From: a virus
Direction: 5' to 3' (one strand)
Length of the DNA: 23,375 bases
Virus record (IMG/VR): IMGVR_UViG_3300046003_003610
Coordinates: 1-23,375 of that record
Numbering within the stretch: position 1 is the first letter of the stretch; each line of letters opens with the position of its first letter. A model generated the notes under the pieces. It was not told the DNA's origin. It saw only the letters and a program-made list of their open reading frames with translations, and did no database searches. This document shows, piece by piece, positions 9,401 through 17,607 of the stretch. A program made the position numbers and the translations under genes.

Positions 9401-11992
9401 TCTCAAAATGTTTTTGATTTAATTAAACTTTTATCTTATTTTGATAATTCGTTATTCAAAATGATAAAGGATTTTGTTCCTGCTAAAGCTAATTTATCAA
9501 CAGGATTAGTTATTAATACTAATATTTTAGAAAGAAATAAGATAGCAAGACATGAACCTGCATTATCTTTTATTGATTACAGTGGCTCAATAGAAACTGC
9601 TTTTATAACTGGGTCAAATGGGTTAGATGAAATATATAATACCTCTTACACCTCATCTACAACATATGTCTCAGGTAGTATAACTAAATATAATACTGAT
9701 AGTAGAGAATTATTTACAGGTGAATTAGGAGGTACAGTGATAATAGCTCATTCTCAAACAAATGAAAATATTGTTTATGAATTAAATACTTTATCTACAT
9801 CTGCTTCTCAAGATATTAATCAAAATTTCTATAGATTACCTTTAAATCCTACATTAAATAATGTTCTAACAGCTAGAACATCTACTAAATATCTAGATGT
9901 TGATTACTCTTATACTCCAATTACTCCAGTTAATTTTAATTATTTAACTAGTAGTCTATTTTCTAATTTAAATACAAATGCATTTACTTTTTTAAATGCT
10001 CCTGTACAAGATAGTAATTATACTTTATCTAGACATATTATACCTAGATATTTAGGTAGTAAATTAGAAGGATTTACTTATAACATTTATACTTTTGGAG
10101 ATACTTCTTATGGTAATGATCCTGTAATAGATTATAATAATGTTGAATTTGCTTATTTTAATGAAATAACTTCTCAATCTCTAACATTACCTGGAAGAGT
10201 AAATGCTAATATTAAATATTTAATTAATAGTGCTTCTAATATTGTTGAATTAACTGAAGCTAATAAGAGTTTATTTGATGTACAAAATTTATTTAATAGA
10301 ACTAGTGCTAATATAGCATTAGATAATACTAATCAGCCTTCAGATCAAAAAAGATTAAATGGTTTAAAACCTATTTATGCTGGTGGATTTAGATATGAAC
10401 CTATATTACAAAATTATTCAACAAATACCAGTACTTTCCCTCCTCAATTACAATTAAATTTTGAAAATGAAGTATCTTTATTAAATAATAGTATAGCACC
10501 TGTTACTCAATCCATTTCCAATATATTAAATATAGGTACTCCTGTATTTTCAAGTCCTATTAATTATACAGCATTAAATCAATCAGCTAATACTTTAAAT
10601 GTTTTTTTTAATTCTAAAATTAAATTCCCTAATGTCCAGAGAACCACTCTATATGATGGAGAAATTAGACAGAAGGTAACAGGTAGTATCCAACTTAATA
10701 TTAAAGTATCACCTGCTCCTTTATTAAGTACTTTATTTAGTAAACAAATTCCTCCATCTAGTCAAGTAGGTTTAATAACATGGGATAATGTCCCTTTAGG
10801 AGAATATCAATATAATAATTTAAATGGTTTAAGTCCTAGTTTTGATAACTTAATTCAATCAGTACAATTACCTATAGGAGTAAAAGGATCTTTTTATAAT
10901 GATCCTAATTTTACTGGAACAAGTTATATACATAATGGTACAGGAGTTAGAACTAATACGGCTATTAATAGTATTACATCTTTTATTTTAACCTCTAATG
11001 GTACTACTATTTCTTTTGTTTCCCCACCTATAACTAACCAATTCAATCCTTCTCCTTCTGCTATTTTTAGTACAGGTTCAGGTACTTACATAATAGAAGA
11101 AAACGATGGATTCGAATTACTTGTAACATTCCCTATTAATGGGTATGTTATACTACCAGCTAATGAAAATAACGCCTCTATAGAATTAGTAAATCTAGCA
11201 GGTACATTAAGTAGCATTGTTGGTAATATTATTATTAATAAAACTACTACAAGTAGTCAAATTAGATTTACAACAGCCCCTGAAACTATTTATGGTGTAC
11301 TTCCTTTTAATTTACCTTTTATATACACTGAACCTCCCCAATATATTTACGTTACAGGAAGTTATGATAATGGATTTAGTAGTGGGAGTATTAATAACAA
11401 TTATTTTGAAAGAGGTAATAGTGCAATTAGCGGAAGTTTATTTACATATTTAACTGCATCTTATGATTTATCTACCCTATATTATAACTCTGACTTAACT
11501 GAAAATAACATAATTCAAATATTACCTACAGCATCTCTTGTAACTCCTTTAGGAAGTTTTCAAAATATAACAGAATATTTTATACCTAAAAAAGGAGATT
11601 TAATTAGATTTTTTAATCATGATAGTGGTAAATTTCCATTTTCACCTGAGTTTGAAAGAGAAATAATTAATATATTTCCACCTCAAGGAACCCCTATAGG
11701 AAGTGGTTCTAATGGAACTGGTTCTTATGCTAATAGATTAGTTTTTGAAGTTAGTGGGCAAGATATCCCAAATCCAGCTTGTGCTAATATTCCCTCAGGT
11801 TCTGATATAGGCAAAATTCAAAATTTTATATTTTTATCTAAAGTCCCAGATGAGACTAATATAGTATTAGTAGCAGATAAAAAACCTGGTCAAACCTCAA
11901 CAGGGATATTAATCCCTAATAATATAACTGCGGATTTAAAAAATGAGGCTGGTAATATAATCAAAGAATTAAAATCACAAAACTTAATTTAA
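6485..11992 (+). CDS. Giant composite tail/baseplate protein with gpI/gp7-like segment and LamG-like domain
   Basis: An 1835-residue protein. Residues about 415-600 carry a helical module (WNNLPEFIKEDSQNF, LELFISMLGQHYDYIW, then LPYLLKTKGTRRGLRALINC at about 545-565). The KGTRRGLRALI...GI pattern is what I expect of phage tail protein I/gp7-type wedge proteins, which normally follow the J/gp6 gene as here. Residues about 630-805 look like a concanavalin/LamG-type beta-jellyroll (TLEFRFKLDSSN, DDWWTLNLTRE, FIGSIQEFRYWVG). A second helical element with NVFDLIKLLSYFDNSLFKMI and FVPAKANLSTG lies near 975-1005. The remaining ~800 residues are Ser/Thr/Asn-rich beta structure, typical of extended fibre-like parts. 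It probably combines wedge attachment with a peripheral, surface-exposed arm. The start is at the TAATGG overlap with the preceding gene. Confidence 0.75.
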   Translation: MEITNISNIDSTQFINQDYTTKDESLLNSLNVSKEFGLPEDKVEVHIITPNGDIIDSVYDFRNYTTRQTYQDTSLYNQIELDPKSDLESFGLNQGQYDINYNFYRELFSSSLANKFYITDISSDRTEIKISTNNTSYTDLGQSYLNFVVERNSRAFYSDFILNFGDNKTYIGVNVALDNVNTELPSLYIKLYEPLPSNFTLKDTFWLVESISEPFSFNVNTEFIAENVSDTTLLRGPNINIELTETTNLTTPYLNLNTLLSSNISSSYQQLQSWLEEKSIEITVDYNDFSNFVHFSSANERLENFKYKLNQIQTIQNDIDDINGLNISSSVFYTSTSVITLQNQLDTLIQKLDGYEYFLYYESGSNSWPKTNSTKPYINSAVTTSAALNWFGSIDYTSQYYGGQILDADNYDINNRDYIWNNLPEFIKEDSQNFNLELFISMLGQHYDYIWTYIKDITDITVADNRIDYGISKDLVADTLRNFGIKLYTNSRNQEDLYLSLLGIDSNAGTLPSTGSYMINNYVTASQYTIPDNDIVKETYKRLNHNLPYLLKTKGTRRGLRALINCFGITDTILKIKEYGGNKKDLDIIEQITPKFNYASSLNTESQGSSYILIPGIPSYKQYLDSGSNDTYPDTLEFRFKLDSSNILPTQSILESSNNNQIIKVTYISESYANINFGLSNNSNPSYSTPIALPLYNDDWWTLNLTRETGSLSRSNTFYSNTPQTYTLTIGNKDSNGIQYLESCSIYRDGLINSNFIYSWIDSELYPGGINSTYPFIGSIQEFRYWVGSIPINNFKDHILNPQSIVFNNVSGSYNNLIFRAPLGSELDINVGIQTSVHPSNTASFWAGVTSSNYNVYSSYITNHETYLINTPNIGSITEIDEKVRIANPNLVPGDVLTPYISIQKPEIFPITTDLNIVEVAISPQDSINEDIISQLGSFNIDEYIGDPRLNSSNTYPALDELRNFYFKKYSDSQNVFDLIKLLSYFDNSLFKMIKDFVPAKANLSTGLVINTNILERNKIARHEPALSFIDYSGSIETAFITGSNGLDEIYNTSYTSSTTYVSGSITKYNTDSRELFTGELGGTVIIAHSQTNENIVYELNTLSTSASQDINQNFYRLPLNPTLNNVLTARTSTKYLDVDYSYTPITPVNFNYLTSSLFSNLNTNAFTFLNAPVQDSNYTLSRHIIPRYLGSKLEGFTYNIYTFGDTSYGNDPVIDYNNVEFAYFNEITSQSLTLPGRVNANIKYLINSASNIVELTEANKSLFDVQNLFNRTSANIALDNTNQPSDQKRLNGLKPIYAGGFRYEPILQNYSTNTSTFPPQLQLNFENEVSLLNNSIAPVTQSISNILNIGTPVFSSPINYTALNQSANTLNVFFNSKIKFPNVQRTTLYDGEIRQKVTGSIQLNIKVSPAPLLSTLFSKQIPPSSQVGLITWDNVPLGEYQYNNLNGLSPSFDNLIQSVQLPIGVKGSFYNDPNFTGTSYIHNGTGVRTNTAINSITSFILTSNGTTISFVSPPITNQFNPSPSAIFSTGSGTYIIEENDGFELLVTFPINGYVILPANENNASIELVNLAGTLSSIVGNIIINKTTTSSQIRFTTAPETIYGVLPFNLPFIYTEPPQYIYVTGSYDNGFSSGSINNNYFERGNSAISGSLFTYLTASYDLSTLYYNSDLTENNIIQILPTASLVTPLGSFQNITEYFIPKKGDLIRFFNHDSGKFPFSPEFEREIINIFPPQGTPIGSGSNGTGSYANRLVFEVSGQDIPNPACANIPSGSDIGKIQNFIFLSKVPDETNIVLVADKKPGQTSTGILIPNNITADLKNEAGNIIKELKSQNLI

Positions 11993-12002
11993 AAAATAAA
12001 AA

Positions 12003-12037
12003 TTACATATATTTATAACTGCAATTAATAAAAACTT
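12003..12037 (+). promoter_or_regulatory. ATATATTTATA motif upstream of gene 12038
   Basis: The 45-base gap after the giant tail gene holds ATATATTTATA at 12007-12017, 20 bases before the ATG at 12038. It is the third intergenic copy of the ATATTTATA core and marks the head of the fibre-gene cluster. No hairpin terminator is visible in the gap, so transcription from upstream probably also reads through. Confidence 0.45.
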
Positions 12038-12697
12038 ATGGGATTCCTTAACAATACATCAGTAACCGTAGATGCAATTCTTACTAAAAAGGGTAGAGAA
12101 CTTTTAGCTAAAAACGACGGTTCATTTCGAATAACACAATTTTCATTATCTGATGATGAAATTGATTATACATTATATAATCCAACACATCCTTCAGGTT
12201 CAGCCTACTATGGTGAAGCCATTGAAGCCATGCCAATATTAGAAGCATTTCCCGATGAGACTCAAATAATGAAATACAAACTTTTAACTTTACCAAGAGG
12301 TACTGCTAAATTACCAGTATTAGATGTAGGTTATACTACTATTACTTTACGTCAAGGAGCATCATTAGCTATTACTCCACAAACATTAAATTACTTAGGG
12401 TCATCAACTGCATTCGAATCATCAGGTTATACAGCTACTATAGGGGATTCAAGATTATTATCCACATTTAATGGAGTAGGTATTAATACTGCTGAAGTTC
12501 AAGCTTTGAATTCAACAACTACAATTGGAACAAATGTTTCAAGAACTGTAATTGGAGCTACTATTAACTTAACAGCAACTACTGTTAATACTTTATTTGG
12601 TACTAATACATCCTTATCTACTATATTAACATTAATAGGTAGAGATTCAGGAGCTAGAATAACAATCCCTGTAATAATAACTAAAGTAACTAGTTAA
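12038..12697 (+). CDS. Conserved phage virion protein (ILTKKGRELLAK type), unknown function
   Basis: A 219-residue protein. The N-terminus is very distinctive: GFLNNTSVTVDAILTKKGRE, then LLAKNDGSFRITQFSLSDDE and IDYTLYNP, with a second conserved-looking block EAMPILEAFPDETQIMKYKL at about 68-87. I associate this N-terminus with an uncharacterised structural protein common in T4-like environmental phages, encoded beside fibre genes. The C-terminal half is Thr/Ser/Ile-rich beta structure ending in ITIPVIITKVTS. It follows an ATATTTATA motif and is 12 bases upstream of the compact fibre protein. A connector between baseplate and fibres would fit its place; this is inference. Confidence 0.65.
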   Translation: MGFLNNTSVTVDAILTKKGRELLAKNDGSFRITQFSLSDDEIDYTLYNPTHPSGSAYYGEAIEAMPILEAFPDETQIMKYKLLTLPRGTAKLPVLDVGYTTITLRQGASLAITPQTLNYLGSSTAFESSGYTATIGDSRLLSTFNGVGINTAEVQALNSTTTIGTNVSRTVIGATINLTATTVNTLFGTNTSLSTILTLIGRDSGARITIPVIITKVTS

Positions 12698-12709
12698 TAA
12701 AAATATAAT

Positions 12710-13759
12710 ATGAGCTTTATAACATTAAATACTGAAGACTTTGTAGTAAGTTCAGATTCAATTACTTCAACTTTATGGGGTGATGGAAATACTAAAATGA
12801 CAAGTTTTTTTACTTCATCTACTTCCCCTACAAATAATTCATATCTTTCAATTTACCAAAGATCTCCTGTAACTTACCCATCAGATTTATCTCAATTTTC
12901 TATTTCTTATGGGCAAGTGAATGGATCAGGATCTGCTCCAATTAATACTTTAGTAACAGGTTTATCTCCAACACGAATAACTTATGGTCAATTTAGAACA
13001 TTAGTAAACGGAGATGAAAATACTAACATAAATTTCGGAGTTGGTAACTCAAACTCCCCAGATTTCTATTTAATTAATATAAACAGAGCTAACTATAAGG
13101 AAAAACTATTCTTAGGAACTTTCAACTTATTTCTATCAGGCTCAGATGGTACTAATCAATCTTTAATACAATTAACTAATAATAGTGTAAACGTTACTTC
13201 TTTAACCTATTGTGATGCTGGTAGAGTATTTGATATAGTAAGTGGGTCTAATGGTTCAGCTACTACATCTATTCCAAGTGGTAGTAGTGCAGCCGGATAC
13301 ACAGTCTCAGGTTCATACGGTAAATTTTTACCTGATGTAGGTTTAATAATGCTAAATTCTAGAGCATTAGCTTTATCTGCTAGTCAAGGAGGTATAGGAT
13401 TACAACCTGGAAGTTCTAATACTAATCCAACCTTACTAAATACTCAAGGAGGATTATTTAACGCTTTAAATCTAGCTAAAGCTTCAGGATTTGCTCTTAA
13501 TAGTGAAGAAACTATTACTTCTGATTATATTTTTGTTAGAATTAAAAATAGTGATTTTAATTATACTACTAATCCCTCTATGATAAGTGGTAGTGGAGAT
13601 TTTTATTATCCTACTTTAGTTAATAATCCTCAAACTTTTATTACAACTGTTGGATTATATAACAATAATAATGAATTATTAGCAGTAGCTAAATTATCTA
13701 AACCCTTACCAAAAGACTTTACAAAAGAAGCTCTTATTAGAGTTAAATTAGATTTTTAA
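12710..13759 (+). CDS. Compact fibre-type virion protein
   Basis: A 349-residue protein. The head domain (1-about 235) contains LFLGTFNLFLSGSDGTNQSL, GRVFDIVSGSNG and YGKFLPDVGLIMLNSRAL. The C-terminal domain (about 268-349) reads VRIKNSDFNYTTNP, then FITTVGLYNNNNELLAVAKL and ends ALIRVKLDF. This C-terminal domain is clearly homologous to the whole 99-residue product at 16818 (DFN..TNP, TT.GLYNN.NELL.VAKL..P.P). The head domain is collinear, with weaker similarity, to the N-terminal half of the 13777 product. It therefore looks like the one-gene version of an assembly that the next three genes make in pieces. No enzymatic motif is visible. It probably lies at or near the distal baseplate or fibre. 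Confidence 0.65.
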   Translation: MSFITLNTEDFVVSSDSITSTLWGDGNTKMTSFFTSSTSPTNNSYLSIYQRSPVTYPSDLSQFSISYGQVNGSGSAPINTLVTGLSPTRITYGQFRTLVNGDENTNINFGVGNSNSPDFYLININRANYKEKLFLGTFNLFLSGSDGTNQSLIQLTNNSVNVTSLTYCDAGRVFDIVSGSNGSATTSIPSGSSAAGYTVSGSYGKFLPDVGLIMLNSRALALSASQGGIGLQPGSSNTNPTLLNTQGGLFNALNLAKASGFALNSEETITSDYIFVRIKNSDFNYTTNPSMISGSGDFYYPTLVNNPQTFITTVGLYNNNNELLAVAKLSKPLPKDFTKEALIRVKLDF

Positions 13760-13776
13760 TTTAAGAAAATCCTAAT

Positions 13777-15810
13777 ATGAGTTTTTCCTATAAGACATTA
13801 AATTCTAATGATATATCATTAACCTCCTATATTGCTAATAAACAATGGGAGGTTAATAATACTACTTTATCTCAAAATGGGGTTACAATCTATATAGGTG
13901 AAAATTTACCTATTAATAAAGTGGATATATTTGATCCTGTAAATGATTCCCAAACAGCAAATGAAGAATATAGAAGATTAATTTATAATTCTATAAAAAA
14001 TCTTTATTACCAGAATTATACATCTGGATCTCTTACAGGACAATTTTTTCACTCCTCATCATTTTTTAATTACGAACAATCTACCCTAACATCAGGGTCA
14101 ATGTTAGCTGCTAATAGAAATATACCCACTTTAACAGGTAGTTCGGCTATTGGAACTAACTCTACTCTTTTTAATAATGCTTTATATGAATTATCATCAA
14201 GTTTATATGATCAAACAGGATATGACCCTGATAAAGGAAGTAAGATAGTTGTAATATCTGTAGACCAAAATATATTTGGCTCAGGACTATCTCCTAAATC
14301 AGTAATAATATCAGGTTCAACTTATAATATACAAGATGATGGTGAAGGTAACTTATTAGACACCTTAGCTACTTCTTCTTTATATATAGGCAATATATTC
14401 TACTCACAAGGATTAATAGTAATTACTGATCAAAATTATTTATGTTTATTTGGAGCCCCTCCAACTACTACAAATGATTATTATTCATATCAAAATACCG
14501 AATATCTTTCTCAATCTCTACAAATATTAGCAAATGACTTTGCTGATTGTGGGGCAATAGACTTTACATCAACCCAAATATCATCTGTGCCTGGATTTAA
14601 TTTTCCTGATTATATTATAAATAATGGGATATTAACAATTACTCCTAATCTAATCTCTATAATACCAGGTGAATATAAATTAAATTATACTATTGGAAAT
14701 TATAATGGTATAAGGAGTAATACTAGTTCAATTAATTTAACAATAACTTCTCTTCCATTAGAGATAAGTAATATTATAACAGATAGTGTTTGTTATGGGG
14801 TTACAAGTAGTTTAGATGTAAGTTTTGATATAAATTATGGAGTACCTTATTATAGTTATTCATTAGATGGGGGTATTAATTATACTGGTTCTAATGATAT
14901 ATTTAACTCTACTATTACTGGGTCAATGCCTGCGGGAATTAATAATATAATATATGTTAAAGATTATACTGATACTTTATATTCTGCTTCATTTAACTCT
15001 TGGTATAAACCTATATCATATACAACTAATATAATAAAAAGTCCATGTTCATCTACAAGTACTGATGGGCAAATCCGTATTGAGGACGATGGGTCTAATA
15101 CAGCAAATCAAGCTAGAATTGATTTCTCAGGATCTTATAATCCTATCCCTATTACTTTTACTGGATTAACTACAGGTTCTCATACTATACAAGTTAGAAA
15201 TATATACTCATGTATTACAAGTTCAATAGTAAATTTAGAAGTTTATACTTCATTAACAGCTAGTGTAACACAATCTAATGCATCTTGTTATGGTAGTTCA
15301 AATGGATCTATATCTATAGCTTTTACTAATGTAACTGATACTTTAATAGTTAATTTGCTGGATGCTACTGGAAGTAATATCTATACTAATGTCAATCTAA
15401 GTTCATTCCCTAATAATACTGTAACTGCTTCTGGTTTAGTTACTGGAAGTTATAATTTAAATGTAACGGCCTCTGGTATAAATCAATGTCAAAACTATAA
15501 TAATACTTTTACTTTAACCTCACCAACACCTATAATTTTAACTACTACAGCGTCTTATATAGATTCATGTTCTAATGCTGTAATACTTAATGCTAGTGGT
15601 GGAACCCCTCCATATTCATATTTTGCATACAATACAGGATCAGGAACTACTTATTCTAGTACATCTAATTTAATAAATTTAGATGGATTAAACCCAGGCA
15701 CTTATGGTGCTTTTATAGTAGATAATAATGGGTGCTCTACTCCTATTACTAATATATCAATTTTTGGTAGATCTTATATTTATACTGGATCATACTGTGA
15801 AACAACATAA
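13777..15810 (+). CDS. Fibre protein with head domain and four SprB-like adhesin repeats
   Basis: A 677-residue protein. Residues 1-about 245 are a phage-type head domain (MSFSYKTLNSNDISLTSYI, KIVVISVDQNIFGSGLSP, YNIQDDGEGNLLDTL, LYIGNIFYSQGLIVITDQ). Residues about 255-325 look like a cadherin/PKD-like beta domain. Residues about 327-665 hold four diverged repeats of ~65-90 residues, each opening with an Asx-x-x-Cys element (DSVCYG, KSPCSS, NASCYG, DSCSN). The last is a good SprB-repeat match: NASGGTPPYSYFAYNTGSG, then LDGLNPGTYGAFIVDNNGCS. SprB repeats build the large mobile adhesins of gliding flavobacteria. The domain mix suggests receptor binding to a Bacteroidetes cell surface. It is followed after 3 bases by the Fn3-like gene. 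The homology is judged by eye. Confidence 0.7.
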   Translation: MSFSYKTLNSNDISLTSYIANKQWEVNNTTLSQNGVTIYIGENLPINKVDIFDPVNDSQTANEEYRRLIYNSIKNLYYQNYTSGSLTGQFFHSSSFFNYEQSTLTSGSMLAANRNIPTLTGSSAIGTNSTLFNNALYELSSSLYDQTGYDPDKGSKIVVISVDQNIFGSGLSPKSVIISGSTYNIQDDGEGNLLDTLATSSLYIGNIFYSQGLIVITDQNYLCLFGAPPTTTNDYYSYQNTEYLSQSLQILANDFADCGAIDFTSTQISSVPGFNFPDYIINNGILTITPNLISIIPGEYKLNYTIGNYNGIRSNTSSINLTITSLPLEISNIITDSVCYGVTSSLDVSFDINYGVPYYSYSLDGGINYTGSNDIFNSTITGSMPAGINNIIYVKDYTDTLYSASFNSWYKPISYTTNIIKSPCSSTSTDGQIRIEDDGSNTANQARIDFSGSYNPIPITFTGLTTGSHTIQVRNIYSCITSSIVNLEVYTSLTASVTQSNASCYGSSNGSISIAFTNVTDTLIVNLLDATGSNIYTNVNLSSFPNNTVTASGLVTGSYNLNVTASGINQCQNYNNTFTLTSPTPIILTTTASYIDSCSNAVILNASGGTPPYSYFAYNTGSGTTYSSTSNLINLDGLNPGTYGAFIVDNNGCSTPITNISIFGRSYIYTGSYCETT

Positions 15811-15813
15811 CAA

Positions 15814-16818
15814 ATGGCATTAACAGGATACGTTTCAAGTTCAGGAGTACAACAAGTTTTTACAACAGGACCCTTTTCAGGTTCTATTGTAACTTCTAGT
15901 TATTCAAATGGAACTAATTTATTTGGCCCCGTTATTGATTTTACACAACTATTTGTATCAGGGGTATTAGATATAATAACATTATGTAATACTAATTCAT
16001 ATTATAGATATTATCAAGATATATCTTCATGTCTTCCTCCAACAGCGTGTCTTACTCCTACTATATTAAGTATTGCACGTCAAAGTTGTATAGAAAATAC
16101 TGCACCAGCATATACAGTGAATTTTAATTCTGCATCAGTATCGGCTAGTTATACTATAATTAATTATTCATTTTCTCCTACTTTTGCATCTAATTGGACT
16201 AAAATTAGTACAAATTCTATAAATAATAGTACTATATCATTTAATACTTCTACTGATTCTGGGATAATATCATCCCCTGATAATACAGTTTACATTAGAG
16301 CATATAATAGTTGTAGTAATGGAGCGACTTCTTCTTGGAGTGATACTTTATCATATCAATGCTTTGACTATGTTGAACAAACATATTTACCTATTACAGT
16401 AGAATTCAAAAATAACTCAGGACAAACTGTTATATATGAATATAAATCTATAGAATACTCAGTATTAAATAATAATACTACATCATTTTCAGTTGATGAT
16501 GAATTTAATATTGATTTAAATTTTAGTATTATAGGAAACAACTTTTATACCGGAGAAGTAAATGAATATTCATATTATTATTATAATATGATAGTATCAA
16601 GTAGTGATGCAGTTAATGGTAATATTTCTACTATAGTAACTCCTCAAATATATGTTATACCTACTGAGCCTACTTTAATTAATATAGACTATAACCCAGC
16701 AACAAGTGTCCCTTTTAATTCAGATGGATTAACTGCTACAACTACTGATGTGAGTGTTAGTATTGATAGAAGTCAATATTTATCAGCTGCTACTATAAAA
16801 TTAAATATTTCTATATAA
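15814..16818 (+). CDS. Fibre-associated protein with Fn3-like domain
   Basis: A 334-residue Ser/Thr/Asn-rich beta protein. Residues about 79-183 look like an Fn3/Ig-type module bounded by cysteines (CLTPTILSIARQSC, then YIRAYNSCSNGATSSW and DTLSYQC). The last ~150 residues are repetitive beta strands with no domain I recognise. It starts 3 bases after the SprB-repeat gene and its stop overlaps the next ATG (TAATG), so the three products are probably made together. It lacks its own head or C-terminal domain. This fits a middle segment of a multi-protein fibre better than a stand-alone virion protein. Cysteines are frequent here, as in the preceding gene, and rarer elsewhere in the structural region. 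Confidence 0.6.
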   Translation: MALTGYVSSSGVQQVFTTGPFSGSIVTSSYSNGTNLFGPVIDFTQLFVSGVLDIITLCNTNSYYRYYQDISSCLPPTACLTPTILSIARQSCIENTAPAYTVNFNSASVSASYTIINYSFSPTFASNWTKISTNSINNSTISFNTSTDSGIISSPDNTVYIRAYNSCSNGATSSWSDTLSYQCFDYVEQTYLPITVEFKNNSGQTVIYEYKSIEYSVLNNNTTSFSVDDEFNIDLNFSIIGNNFYTGEVNEYSYYYYNMIVSSSDAVNGNISTIVTPQIYVIPTEPTLINIDYNPATSVPFNSDGLTATTTDVSVSIDRSQYLSAATIKLNISI

Positions 16819-17117
16819 TGATAACGCAAGACCCAAATGCAACTTTAAGTTTTAAAAATGAACATATCATTTATGAACAAGAAATACGTTGTAAAGTAGG
16901 AGAGAATGATTTTAATATGTCTACAAATCCTACTATATCAACTGATAACTCAGGCTCATTAAGGGATTTTGCTACAGGTTCAATTTTTGCTCCTTATGTT
17001 ACAACAATAGGACTTTATAATAATAGAAATGAATTATTAGTAGTAGCTAAATTAGCTCAACCTATTCCTCTTTCTTCAACAACAGATACAGTTTTTGTAG
17101 TTAAGTATGATTTATAA
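16818..17117 (+). CDS. Detached fibre C-terminal domain protein
   Basis: A 99-residue protein that is almost entirely one domain. It aligns by eye with the last ~80 residues of the 12710 product: IRCKVGENDFNMSTNPT against VRIKNSDFNYTTNPS, YVTTIGLYNNRNELLVVAKL against FITTVGLYNNNNELLAVAKL, and VFVVKYDL against IRVKLDF. The domain must therefore be able to work as a separate chain. Its ATG lies in the TAATG overlap with the Fn3-like gene. It ends the fibre cluster, and a 45-base gap with an inverted repeat follows. The natural reading is that it is the C-terminal piece of a fibre assembly split over three genes. Confidence 0.7.
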   Translation: MITQDPNATLSFKNEHIIYEQEIRCKVGENDFNMSTNPTISTDNSGSLRDFATGSIFAPYVTTIGLYNNRNELLVVAKLAQPIPLSSTTDTVFVVKYDL

Positions 17118-17126
17118 AATTATTTA

Positions 17127-17143
17127 GATTGCATATTGCAATC
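17127..17143. promoter_or_regulatory. Perfect inverted repeat between fibre and DNA-metabolism genes
   Basis: GATTGCA and TGCAATC (7-base arms) flank a 3-base loop TAT, in the 45-base gap between 17117 and 17163. No T-run follows, so a classical terminator is unlikely. It could be an operator or an RNA hairpin at the boundary between late structural genes and the DNA-metabolism cluster. The ATATTTATA motif of the other long gaps is absent here, apart from a weak GATTTATA at the stop codon of the preceding gene. Confidence 0.4.
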
Positions 17144-17162
17144 CACAATATAAAACAAAAAT

Positions 17163-17600
17163 ATGTGGTTATATAAAAATAAAGAAATAAAAGAGTTAAC
17201 TGACATGCCTGAAAATACCTTTGGCTATATCTATGAAATAACTCATTTACCAACAGGTAGAAAATACCTAGGTAAAAAACAATTAATATCAGTTCAAAAG
17301 AAAGCTTTAGGTAAAAAAGAATTAGCTTTAATTACTGATAAAAGATCTTCTAAGAAAAAAACAATTATTAAAGAAACTGATTGGAAAACCTACTATGGGT
17401 CACAAGAAGATGTAAAACAATTAGTTAAAGATAGTGACCCTAAAGACTTTAAACGAGAGATACTTATGTTTGTTTCTAATAAAAAATTATTAACTTACTA
17501 TGAAGATAAATACCTTTACATAAATGAAGTAATAGAACCAGGTTCAAATTACTTCAATAGTAATGTTTCTGGTAGATTTTTTAAGAAAGATTTCATATAA
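17163..17600 (+). CDS. Divergent GIY-YIG-type protein (putative nuclease)
   Basis: A 145-residue protein. Residues 20-39 give FGYIYEITHLPTGRKYLGKK, in which Y22-I-Y24 and Y35-L-G37 match the GIY and YIG motifs. Further elements are WKTYYGSQ (74-81), FKREIL (96-101) and YYEDKYLY (112-119), where E114 is a candidate metal ligand, and a final YFNSNVSGRFF. This layout, with YYGS and REIL blocks, fits small GIY-YIG-like proteins often annotated in T-even-type phages as Seg-like homing endonucleases. A 25-residue Lys-rich insert separates the YIG and YYGS blocks. No DNA-binding extension of a homing enzyme is obvious, so a host- or phage-DNA nicking role is equally possible. The start is the first ATG after the hairpin gap; an alternative is M15. 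Confidence 0.65.
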   Translation: MWLYKNKEIKELTDMPENTFGYIYEITHLPTGRKYLGKKQLISVQKKALGKKELALITDKRSSKKKTIIKETDWKTYYGSQEDVKQLVKDSDPKDFKREILMFVSNKKLLTYYEDKYLYINEVIEPGSNYFNSNVSGRFFKKDFI

Positions 17601-17607
17601 TATATTT

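Noticed and set aside
11217-11453. 78-residue + strand frame inside the giant tail gene
   Set aside because: It lies wholly within the 1835-residue gene in another frame, has a low-complexity Leu/Ile-rich product and has no independent start signal.
12710-17117. Diversity-generating retroelement acting on the fibre genes
   Set aside because: No reverse transcriptase or template repeat is seen in the window, and the fibre similarities are ordinary diverged paralogy.
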